Below are positions 46,291 to 55,343 of a stretch of DNA of 64,000 nt, in pieces (position 1 is the first letter of the stretch; each line of letters opens with the position of its first letter). The notes beneath the pieces are model-generated. The model made no database searches and was not told the origin of the DNA. It worked only from the letters and a program-made list of their open reading frames with translations. Location of the stretch: assembly GCA_963741135.1 (NCBI GenBank), contig CAVUHC010000002.1, forward strand, positions 1 through 64,000. The letters are read 5' to 3'. Source of the DNA: Gp6-AA40 sp963741135 (GTDB lineage: Bacteria > Acidobacteriota > Vicinamibacteria > Vicinamibacterales > UBA2999). Position numbers and translations under genes: made by a program.

Positions 46291-46813
46291 ACCTCGTATG
46301 GACAGAGTTTGGTACCGGGACCAGAGTTCATCAGTTGTGAGTGTGGACCGCGTTGGCGGCAGAAACGCGCCTGATCGTGGCGCGCTGGCCTTGGTGGCGA
46401 AAAGACTCGTCTACGTTCGTGGCGAGCGGGGCGCATTGCCGCTTCGGCGCTCAAGGACTCTTCCACCGGTTCAACGAGCGACGCGAGTTGAGAGGTGGCT
46501 GAGGAGTGCAGGCGTGCGCCACCCAAACGAAGTTTGGGTGGTGCGCCCTGCAAGACTCGAACTTGCGACCTCCTGGTTCGTAGCCAGAAAAAACGCCGTT
46601 AGCCTCGCTTTGCCGACTCTTGTTGCCGCTTGCCGAACCGCGCATGGCGGCGAGCAAAATCAGTCGATTCCAGCCTTTCGCTTTGTGCCGTCGTGCGACG
46701 CCCTTTGCCGGTCTTTGGTGCGAGCAAAGGGCAAGAAAAGGGCAACGTCCGGGCACGGCTCCCATCTCCAGCGCCTGTTCGATGTCCCCCGCATGTCATT
46801 CGACGCGAGTCGC
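46291..46813. other. Gene-free stretch containing the second tRNA-like repeat
   Basis: No gene is seen here. It contains a 33-bp segment starting CCGCTTCGGCGC (46439 on) that also occurs at 43872-43905 next to the first tRNA-like repeat, an inverted repeat of 9-bp arms at CACCCAAAC/GTTTGGGTG (46520-46540), and the tRNA 3'-half repeat. The shared order of motifs suggests the two sites were once the ends of one element. Confidence 0.55.
46557..46583. repeat. tRNA-Arg 3'-half repeat, probable attachment-site copy 2
   Basis: These 27 bases are identical to 43928-43954. Here the flanking sequence is better preserved: on the minus strand CTGGCTACGAACCAG forms an anticodon stem-loop with ACG, followed by a T-arm (GCAAG TTCGAGT CTTGC) and a 3' end reading AGGGCGCACCA (to 46540). 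The 5' half of the tRNA is absent. It is probably the other end of an integrated element. Confidence 0.7.
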
Positions 46814-47143
46814 TCAGAGGAACTCGACCTGATTCACCATCTCGTCGGCAGTTAGGACCTCGGCAATCAACATCGCACCTCCGATGATCAGCCCGATGGA
46901 CACATCGGACGGTGCGAACACGATCCCTGCGTGAGGGATTCCGGAGGCGTGCAGTCGCAGATAGTCGGCGTCGCCCGTGATCAGAACTTTGCCCTCCGCT
47001 CTGGCGTACGCGAGGAGCGAAGCATCAGCGGCGCCGAGCTGTCCCGTCTCGGCCGCGGTTGAGGCCTCGATGCCGCGCGCACGCAGGCCTTTCGCGACAG
47101 CACTTGGTACGTGTTCGTCGGTGAGAAAGCTAATCCTCGCCAC
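46814..47143 (-). CDS. DUF5615 PIN-like toxin
   Basis: This 109-residue protein starts ARISFLTDEHVPSAVAKGLR and continues LLAYARAEGKVLITGDADYL, with GIVFAPSDVSIGLIIGGAML. The LTDEH, T-D-D pattern and length match DUF5615, a PIN-like ribonuclease family that forms toxin-antitoxin pairs with DUF433 proteins. It overlaps the DUF433-like gene by 14 bp. The toxin frame is intact while its antitoxin frame is broken. Confidence 0.82.
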   Translation of the reverse strand: MARISFLTDEHVPSAVAKGLRARGIEASTAAETGQLGAADASLLAYARAEGKVLITGDADYLRLHASGIPHAGIVFAPSDVSIGLIIGGAMLIAEVLTADEMVNQVEFL

Positions 47144-47448
47144 GCAGCGAGCTGAGCTTCTGTGATCGCTTCGACGGTGAGCGGGCGCGAACCGCCTCGG
47201 CGAAGGCGCGGTCCTCTGTCATGCGTGCGTCGATCGCCTCACGGTGGTCGAAGTAATAGGCGAGCGCCGCGTAAATGTCGGCGAGCGTCAGTCGTACTCC
47301 GCAGCGATTTCGTCCGCCGTCCGGCCGCAAGCCGCTCGTGCCAGATCACAATGTCCTGGACCCTGATGCGCCGGCCACGGATGCGAGGCCTACCGCCGGC
47401 CGTGCCCGGCGTCAGCTCGATGTGTTCGTCCAGCGTCTTGCTCGACAT
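47130..47448 (-). pseudogene. DUF433-type antitoxin gene with two frameshifts
   Basis: The start at 47448 reads SSKTLDEHIELTPGTAGGRP and RIRGRRIRVQDIVIWHERLA, the typical DUF433 N-terminus. Frame is then lost: ADEIAAEY lies in a second frame (near 47312) and RLTLADIYAALAYYFDHREA in a third, which runs to 47130. Two one-base deletions (near 47325 and 47295) would explain it. DUF433 proteins bind the PIN-like toxin and the operator, so the broken gene may no longer protect unless the reads are wrong. Confidence 0.7.
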
Positions 47449-47458
47449 GATCGCTATT

Positions 47459-47786
47459 CTAGCCCGCCGATCGGGCGCAAGCACTGTGAAGGCCGTTCAC
47501 GCCGGCAGCACGGTGCCACAATCGAAGCCAGGGGCATTCAGAACGGCGCCGCTGACGGGAATCACGCATCGACCGGATGCGATCGGCGAGCGTCTCGCCC
47601 TCGACGAGTTCCGCGATGAGCCCACGGGTGCTGTGGGCTTCCTCGAGGCCCACAGATCCGTGCGATGTGCGGGTGAGTGTGGTTCCTCAACGTGTGGCAC
47701 GCGTGCGATAGACCGCCCATGCCGCCCGCGCCGAGGGCAGACTGTATTTCGTATGGGCCGAAACGAGCGCCAACGCTCAGCGACAT
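47459..47786 (-). pseudogene. Truncated kinase gene, sixth member of the array
   Basis: The ATG at 47786 follows the preceding array member's stop by 6 bases, keeping the head-to-tail order. It reads SLSVGARFGPYEIQSALGAG GMG (P-loop) and then jumps to NHTHPHIARICG, and in another frame GLIAELVEGETLADRIRS. The catalytic Lys and everything after the hinge are missing, so an internal deletion and a later truncation have killed it. Confidence 0.75.
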
Positions 47787-47796
47787 CTCACTTCAT

Positions 47797-49025
47797 TGCC
47801 TGGTTGCCGGGGCAATGCGCCGCAGTTCGTCGAAGAAGTTGAGGATGAAGACAACCTTGTCCTGCTTGACGACGGTAGCAGGATTCTGCGCGACGCCAAC
47901 CGCAAACCGTTCGCCGTCGGGATGCAGATCAAAGCTCCACTGTCGTAACCGCTGGCCAAAAGGGGTCGGGAGACCAGACCCCCGGCTTACCCGTCTGAAA
48001 CGAGTCGCCGTCCACCGTGTACGTGGTCACCATGATCCGATTGTCGGTGGCCGCGTAGAACAACTCGTGCCGCGTGCGCGACCAAATCGGAAATGTGCCA
48101 CCCGCCGTTGACACCTGCCACTTGCCGCCAGGGCCAGGAAACGGGCGTCACGTAGACTTCGTTGCGACCGGACTCATTCGAAATGTACGCCAGCCATCGT
48201 CCGTCCGGCGAGAACATCGGCCACCGCTCGCTGAAGGGACTCTTCAAGAACACTGTCGGCGAACCGGGTTTCCAGCCGGACGCCTCATCGCCGTTCATTG
48301 GCAGGATCATCAGGTCATTCTGCGTCTGCGGCGTTTGCTCATCGAACGCGAGAAACTTGCCGCTCGGATGCCACGACGCCGCGGTGTGGAGGTTCTTGCT
48401 TTCGGTGAGCCGCTGCGCCTCACCGGTGCCGTCGGCCCGTTGCCAATAGAGATTCGGCGCTCCGCCAGCCCGCGGCGACGTGAACACAATGCGGCGCCCG
48501 TCCGGTGTCCAGACCGGGGTATAGTCCGGGGCCGGATCGAAGGTCAAACGTGTCAGGGTGTCGCGCGCCCACTCGTAGATCCACACGTCCACTTGCTGGC
48601 TCATGCCATCATCGATCTCCAATGCCAGCCTGTGGCCATCGGGTGCGAAGTGGGGGTTGCTCCAGGCCGCAGATGCAGTTCGCAACTGGGTTGTCTTCCC
48701 ATCGCGATCCATCCAGTAGATCGAATTGTCCAGGATGGTGCTCTGACCTGGCAGGTACGCCATCGTGCCGGTGTCCGACGCGGCAAACTGCGCTGAGCCG
48801 GTGGCGGTGAAGGTCGCCACGCCGTCGAGCACCGGGGTGGGGAGGACCGATCACGTCCAGCCTTTCGAGATCGAAAGGCGCCGCGAACAGCGTTCCGCTG
48901 TTGATGTAGACCAGATGCCCGCTGGGTAGGTACCGGCCATAGTGCGCACCCCGCTGCACAATCCGACGCGTACCCGCCGGAAGTGGCTGCACCACGAGGT
49001 TTGCACCTTCCCCTGCCGTCATTAG
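47797..49025 (-). pseudogene. 3' part of an IS-interrupted kinase-PD40 gene (array member 1)
   Basis: The minus-strand frame picks up directly at the insertion sequence end with GEGANLVVQPLPAGTRRIVQ and YLPSGHLVYINSGTLFAAPF, and continues through PD40 blades (FAPDGHRLALEIDDG, WTPDGRRIVFTSPRAGG, FSPDGRWLAYISNESG) to a stop at 47797. Frameshifts near 48850, 48130 and 47950 interrupt it. The 5' part lies beyond the insertion sequence at 50675-52394. PD40 propellers in this type of kinase are extracytoplasmic and may sense ligands. Confidence 0.8.
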
Positions 49026-50674
49026 GCTACTTCGCGGTGCAGAAATGACCGCGTAACTCGTTGACTGCTAGCGACAGCCGGCGGCCGGCTGTGACCGAAT
49101 GGTTCATTCTGCATTGCCTCGATCGATCCGTCGTACTACACTGCCCGCGCGTGATCCTTCATCAAAGGAGCGGGCATGGTTCAGCGTCGTCAGCGCGAGC
49201 GCAGTCTGTTCGAAGTGTTCTTGCCCGACGGGCACAAGCTGTGGCCCGACTGGTTGCGGCGGATCGACACGCTGCTCGAGGACGAGGCCGTGATTGACAC
49301 GGTCGTCCAGGCGCTCGAGGCGCGCTGGCCCCAGAGTCGGCGCCGCGGGCGCCCCGGGACACCGGCCGATGTCGTGCTGAGGATGCTGATTCTGAAACAT
49401 CTCTTCGATTGGAGCTATGACGACCTCGAGCGCGAGGTGCGGGCCAATTTGGTGTATCGGATGTTCACGCGCATTGATGCGGGCGAGGTGCCGGACGCGA
49501 AGACGATCCTGAAGATTGCGCGGGCGCTCGGTCCGGAGGTCATTGAGCAGTTGCATCGGCAGGTGATCGAAGTGGCGAAGCGTGCCGGGGTCACGCACGG
49601 TCGCCGATTTCGCGTCGACACCACGGTCGTAGAAACCAATGTGCACTACCCGACGGACAGCACGCTCTTGCAAGACGGGGTGCGCGTGCTGACGCGGACC
49701 ATGCAACGGGCGAGCACGGCGTTGGGCGATCCCGCCGGGCGCGTTCGCAATCGGCTGCGGAGCGTGACCCGGCGCGTGCTGATCATTGGGTATGAAGCCC
49801 GATCGCCAAAGACGCGGGATGCGATGGTGAGGAGTTACCGCACACTGATGGCGACGACGCGTGCGGTGCTTCGTGACGCGGCGACCATGGTCCGGCGGCT
49901 GCGTCAGCGTGCGCGCAGGGCGAGTCCGCCGATCCGATCGATATTGCAGCGCGCCCAGGACGGGCTGGCAGCGATGCGGCCGCTGGTCCAGCGCGTCGTC
50001 GAGCAAACACGCGCGCGCATACTCGGCGGCGACACGCACGTCCCCAGCAAAGTCCTCAGCCTCTTCGAACGGCACACGGTGACGATCCGCAAAGGCAAGA
50101 TCGCGAAACCGAACGAGTTCGGAAACCTGGTGACCATTCAAGAAGCAGAACATCAGATCGTGACCGCCTTCGAGATTCATGCGGGGCGGCCGGCTGACGT
50201 TACGTTGTGGACCCCGGCGCTGGATCGGCATCAGGCGATCTTCGGGCGCGCGCCGGATCTGGCCGCGGGCGACCGCGGTTTCAGCTCGGCCCGCAACGAA
50301 CAGGCAGCGGTTGACCGCGGCGTCCGACGCGTGGTCTTGCCGCGGCCCGGCGCCAAGTCGCCGGCGCGGCGCACCCATGAACGTCAACGCTGGTTCCGTC
50401 GTGGGCAACGCTGGCGCGTCGGGTGCGAAGGTCGCATCAGTGTGCTCAAACGGCGTCATGGCCTGCGCCGCTGTCGCTACCATGGCGTCGACGGCATGCA
50501 CCGATGGGTCGGGTTCGGCGTCATCGCTGACAATCTGATGAACATCGCGACCTTTACAAACGCGCGAGCCACCGCATAGAGAAACGAGAACAATGGAACG
50601 ATCGGTCAGCGAACCGGCCGCTCGATCGCAGACAGGACAGCCCACAAGCGGTCATTTCTTCACCGGAAAGTAGC
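49026..50674 (+). mobile_element. Insertion sequence with 27-bp inverted repeats, inserted in a kinase gene
   Basis: The ends, 49026-49052 and 50648-50674, are inverted repeats matching at 24 of 27 positions (both start GCTACTT read inward and end GAAATGACCGC). The flanking triplet TAG occurs on both sides (49023-49025 and 50675-50677), consistent with a 3-bp target duplication. The single gene inside is a transposase. The element splits a PD40-kinase gene, whose parts flank it in the right order and orientation. Confidence 0.88.
49176..50579 (+). CDS. DDE transposase (ISNCY-like)
   Basis: This 467-residue transposase begins VQRRQRERSLFEVFLPDGHK. The catalytic triad appears as D in RFRVDTTVVETN (about 148), D in LAAGDRGFSSARN (about 366) and E in VGCEGRISVLKRRHG (about 419). 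A segment HYPTDSTLLQDGVRVLTRTM between them is characteristic of transposases grouped as ISNCY or close to it; that assignment is from motif memory. The frame is intact, so the element may be active. The start follows AAAGGAGCGGGC. Confidence 0.9.
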   Translation: MVQRRQRERSLFEVFLPDGHKLWPDWLRRIDTLLEDEAVIDTVVQALEARWPQSRRRGRPGTPADVVLRMLILKHLFDWSYDDLEREVRANLVYRMFTRIDAGEVPDAKTILKIARALGPEVIEQLHRQVIEVAKRAGVTHGRRFRVDTTVVETNVHYPTDSTLLQDGVRVLTRTMQRASTALGDPAGRVRNRLRSVTRRVLIIGYEARSPKTRDAMVRSYRTLMATTRAVLRDAATMVRRLRQRARRASPPIRSILQRAQDGLAAMRPLVQRVVEQTRARILGGDTHVPSKVLSLFERHTVTIRKGKIAKPNEFGNLVTIQEAEHQIVTAFEIHAGRPADVTLWTPALDRHQAIFGRAPDLAAGDRGFSSARNEQAAVDRGVRRVVLPRPGAKSPARRTHERQRWFRRGQRWRVGCEGRISVLKRRHGLRRCRYHGVDGMHRWVGFGVIADNLMNIATFTNARATA

Positions 50675-52394
50675 TAGAACTGGTGTAGAGAACCGCCTTG
50701 CCACCCGGCAGTACACTGCGGCCAGCGCTGCCAGACTTCGCCTTTGTCCAGGGTCGTGATTGGACTTGGACTTCCCCCGGCCGACGACACGCGCCACAAG
50801 CTGGTCTCCGGCGCGTTGTTGGGCGCGAAGATGATCGTGCCGTCCTCAGCCCAAGTCCCACCCCGGTCGTTCGGCGCGTCACAGATCGTCACGGGGGCTC
50901 CTCCTGTTACCGAGATTTTCTGAAGCTTGCCGTTCGCAAAGAACGCGATCCATTGCCCGTCTGGAGAAAAAAAGGGATCGCGGGCACCGTCGGTTCCTGA
51001 CAGCGGCATAGCCGATAACTGCCCGAGTCGTCGCACGTAGAGCTGAAAACTTCCGCCGGCCTTCTGTGCGACGAACGCGAGCACCGTGCCGTCTGGTGAC
51101 AACACCGCACTGGCTCCGGATCCAGTCAACAGCGACGCGTCCGCACCCAACTCGGTGCTCATACGTAGCGCCCGTTGCGACGGCACAGCGCGCCACGGTG
51201 CCCACAGCGTGAGTACCACGGCAGCCGCGGCGAGCACACCGTCGCAACCGCCCACGGCAGCGCACGCCGCAAGCCAGATGGCTGTGCGTCCAGAGCAGGC
51301 TGTGAACTGATAGTCTCGAACGCGCCCTCCAGCGCGAGCCGCACGTCACCAATCGCTTGCACTCGCTGCTTCAGGTTGCGTTGCAGGCATACCCGCATCG
51401 CCTGACGAACCCTCGCGGGTGCCTCCGCCGGTAGCGCGGACCAGTCGGGATCATCTCGAAGCACCGCAATCAAAGTGTCTTGGACATCGTCGCCGGCAAA
51501 CGCCCGCTTCCCGGACAACAACTCATAAAGCACGGCCCCGAACGCCCAGATATCGCTCTGCTTGTCGGCAGGACTTCCCTTCGCCTGCTCCGGTGACATG
51601 TAGGCAGCCGTGCCGAGCAACACTCCGACACCGGTCATCAACGCGGGCGACGTGATGGTCGGCGACGTCGACACTGCTGATGGACCAGTCGCCGCTGCCT
51701 TGGACGGTTCCGCAAGCTTCGCAAGTCCGAAGTCGAGCACTTTGACGGTACCGTCAGGCCGGACCTTGATGTTGGCCGGCTTCAGATCGCGGTGGATGAT
51801 GCCCTGCTCGTGCGCCGACTCGAGTGCTTCGGCAAACTGTCTCGCGATCCGCAGCGCTTCGGCAACGGGCAGTTTGCCGCGCGCGATCCGGTCAGCGAGC
51901 GTGTCACCTTCGACGAGCTCGAGAGCCAGCGCGGAAATCCCGTCAGCTTCAGCAAAGCCATAGATCGTCGCGATATTCGGGTGGTTGAGCGATGCGAGCA
52001 GCCGCGCCTCGCGCTCGAAGCGCGCGCGCCGATCGGGATCCGCGAAGAAGGCCGCCGGCAGCGTCTTCAGCGCGACGTCGCGATGCAGCTTCAAATCTCT
52101 GGCGCGATAGACTTCCCCCATCCCGCCAGCGGCCAGGAATGCGGTGACCTCGTAGTCACCGATTCGTGTGCCTGGCACGAGCTGTGAGGCGACACCGGTC
52201 ATCGTCTGTGGCTCGTGCGCGGCGACCAGTGACTCAATCTCCGCGCGCAGTTCCGCGTCATCGCCGCACTCGGCGGCGATGAAACCCGGACGCCTCGCCT
52301 CTGGGAGGAGAATCGCGCGCTGGAAGACGTCATTGACGCGGGTCCACCGCGGTGAGTTGTTTCCCGGCGGCACGGAAGATCGACTCGTCGTCAC
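50675..52394 (-). pseudogene. 5' part of an IS-interrupted serine/threonine kinase-PD40 gene (array member 1)
   Basis: The ATG at 52394 begins an N-terminal segment (SRSSVPPGNNSPRWTRVNDV) followed by a kinase domain at about 78-330 with GAGGMG-like loop FLAAGGMGEVYRARD, the Lys in DVALKTLPAAF, HRDLKPANIK and DFGLAKLAE. The membrane segment and first PD40 blades lie in another frame from about 51250 (SGASAVLSPDGTVLAFVAQK) and a further shift near 50720 leads to LPGGKAVLYTSS at the insertion point. It would have been a transmembrane receptor kinase. Frameshifts and the insertion make it non-functional. Confidence 0.82.
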
Positions 52395-52395
52395 G

Positions 52396-55340
52396 TCACT
52401 TCGCCGGCACGAGCCGCTTCAATTCGTCGGACCAGTTCTGCACGACCACGATGCTCGGCGAGTCTGAGGATCGACGCTCTGCCTCGTTCTGTTTGATGAA
52501 GAGAAAGCGATTTCCGTCACGGGAAATGTCGTACCGACGACCCGCCGGTGTTTCAAGCGATCGGACGTCGAAGACTGTCGTCGGTGTTCCCCAGCGAAGC
52601 GGAGTCCCAACTTCCAGTGGCACTGACATCAGAACGCCGTCGTGGATATAAAACAACGCGCGACCGTCCGGCGCGAATAGCGGCTCGACTGCTCCGTCGC
52701 TCGAAATCTGCCATCGGCCGTCGGCCACTCGCGGAAACGGCCGGACGTAAATTTCGCTGCGGCCGGTTTCGTTTGAGTCGTACGCCAGCCAACGCCCGTC
52801 AGGAGAAAGCGCCGGGTTCCGAATGGTATTAGTCGCGCGGACGAGCGGTTCGACGTGAGGAGCCGGGCCAACCATCAACACCGACACAGCCGAATCCCCG
52901 ACTGAACCTCCGTTCAACACGATGCTCCGAGCATCGGACGTGACCGCTTTCGGAATGTCTTCGGTGGTCGCCAGCGTTTGGGGTGTACCAGTCCCGTCCG
53001 CGCGTTGGACCACGATTTCACCGGTCGTCGCGCCGTAGACGACACGTTGGCCGTCCGGCATCCAGACGGGGTTTCGCGCGTTGCCGGTGAAGGTAAGGCG
53101 ACCGAGTGTCTTTCGCTCGAAATCCCACATCCATAAGTCGCTGTCGTTCTCGCGGATATCAACGACGGCCTGCGTGCCATCGGGCGAGATCCTCGCGACG
53201 CCATACCTCCTGAATGGCATCGCAACAGGTGTCTGGCGACCGGATCGATCGACCCACACGAGCGATCGACTCGACGACTCACCTGCTCCTGACGGGATGT
53301 AGGCAAGCGTGCCGTTGCGTGCGACCGCAAAATCAATAGTTGCGGACAGGCCCTGGTCGGCGACAGCGACAGGATCGCCGACAATTTCAAGCTTCGTGTC
53401 ATCGAAACGTACAGCCCGAACAACGGTGCCATCGAGATAGAGAAGGTGGCCGTTTGGCAAGTACTCGGCGCGACGCCCGCGCAGCAGCCGCTTGTACCGG
53501 CCGCTGTCGATGTCGAGCACCGCAATGTTTTCGTCGCTGTCGTTCGGCGACACAATCGTGAACAACAACGCATGCCCGCCAGGTAACGCCGAAGGGAAGA
53601 TATGGTCTCCCTCGCCCTTCGACTTGTCGGGACGAGTCAGCACCGCCACGTCGCCTCCGCGCGCCGGAATTCGAAGGAGACCGGTGGTCGTGTCGTTCGT
53701 CGTGAAAACGATCGTTCCATCCGGGAGCCACGCGGCACCCCGCGCCCCGCCGATGCGCTGAGACAGCGTGGTGGCGGTCCGGTCGCCAATCGTGATGCGT
53801 TTCAGCTCGCTCCGCGTGTAGAAGCCGATGGATTGACCATCAGGAGAGAAGAACGCGCCGCCGGCTCCAGCTGTATCGGGCAGCTCGGTAATCGTCAGGC
53901 TGTTCAGCTTTCGAACAAACAGCGATCCGGTCTCGGTAAGACCGCCGTTGCCGGCGATGTACGCCAGCGATGAACCATCGGCAGATATTGCCACTGATGA
54001 ATTCGCATTGTCAGAGAACACCTGCCCCGGGAGAGGGGAAATGGCGAATCGCGCGGGTATGCCGCCAACCCTGCAGCTTCTCGCGCGAGGTCGAGTCCAG
54101 CTCGCGCGCCGTCCACCGAATCGGTACCGCTTTCGGCCCGAGATGTCTCCCTCGCCGCAAGGTAGCGGAACACGCTTTGTGCCGCACCCGCGAGGAGGAC
54201 GATGGCCACAATGATGGCAGCACGGCTGGTGCGATTCTGGAGCAGGCTCGAGGTCCACGTGCGCCAGCTCGCGTCGGGTACGCGGCCGGGTCGCTCGTCG
54301 AGCAGGAACCGCGCGATCGATACGTGAGAGATCCGCGTCACGCGGTCCTTCGACAGGCAGCGCGCGATCAAGGTGCGCACCGTATCCGGCAGATGCTTCG
54401 GCAGCGCATCGAGCGGCGGTTCGCTCGCCAGTACGTTGGCCATCACGTCTAGACGCTATCGCCGCGGAAAGCACGCTCGGCGGTCAGCATCTCGTAGAGC
54501 ACGCAGCCGAACGCCCAGATATCGCTGCGCTGATCCGCAGCTTCGCCGCGTGCCTGCTCAGGGCTCATGTAGGCTGGCGTTCCGAGCAGCACACCGATTC
54601 CTGTTGCCATGATCGTCATCGCACTGCCCGTCGTGGGCTGCCCGCCGCCAGCTGACTCCGCCAGCTTCGCCAATCCGAAGTCGAGCACTTTGACCGCGCC
54701 ATCTCGGGTGAGCTTGATGTTGGCCGGCTTCAGATCGCGGTGGACGATCCCCTGCTCGTGCGCTTCCTCGAGCGCCTCGGCAATCTGCTTCGCTATTCTG
54801 AGCGCCTCGGCCACCGGGAGCTTCCCGCGCGCGATGCGCCCAGCGAGTGTCTCGCCCTCGACCAGCTCCAGCGCGAGGGCCGAGCACGCCTCCGTCGTCA
54901 ACCAGGCCGTGGATCGTCGCGATGTTCGGATGATTCAGCGACGCCAGGAGCCGCGCTTCACGCTCGAAGCGCGCGCGGCGATCCGGATCGGATACAAACG
55001 CCGCCGGCAGGATCTTGATCGCCACGTCCCGGCCTAATTTCCGATCGCGCGCGCGATAGACTTCCCCCATCGCCCCCGCCGCCAGAAACGCCGTCACCTC
55101 GTAGTCGCCCACGCACGTGCCGACCCCGACGCGAGCCGCGCTCACCGACACAGCCACCGCCTCGTGCGCCACCAGCAGCGACTCCACCTCCGCCCGCAGC
55201 GCCGCATCATCGCCGCACTCCGAGACGACAAATGCCTGGCGCTCTCGCGCCGGCCGCCCGGCGGCTGCCCCAAAGATCTCGTTGAGGCGTTGCCAGCGTC
55301 CGGTGTCGTGCGCACGTGAGGAAGGAGGCTCAGTCGCCAT
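52396..55340 (-). pseudogene. Serine/threonine kinase with PD40 propeller, frameshifted (array member 2)
   Basis: The ATG at 55340 opens TEPPSSRAHDTGRWQRLNEI, then the kinase N-lobe with AFLAAGAMGEVYRARDRKLG and VAIKILPAAF. Near 54900 the frame shifts to LELVEGETLAGRIARGKLPV, HRDLKPANIKLTRDG and DFGLAKLAES, ending at 54449. Near 54446 it shifts again into the juxtamembrane and TM part (AAIIVAIVLLAGAAQSVFRY) and near 54040 into the PD40 blades (FSPDGQSIGFYTRSELKRI and others) that run to 52396. Each module is well conserved. Confidence 0.8.
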
Positions 55341-55343
55341 AGA

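Noticed and set aside
46535..46600. An intact tRNA-Arg gene
   Set aside because: Only the anticodon arm, T-arm and 3' end are present; no D-arm or 5' acceptor strand can be found upstream on the minus strand.
49104..50645. A 513-codon minus-strand protein in the insertion sequence
   Set aside because: It is antisense to the transposase with its DDE residues and includes the terminal repeats.
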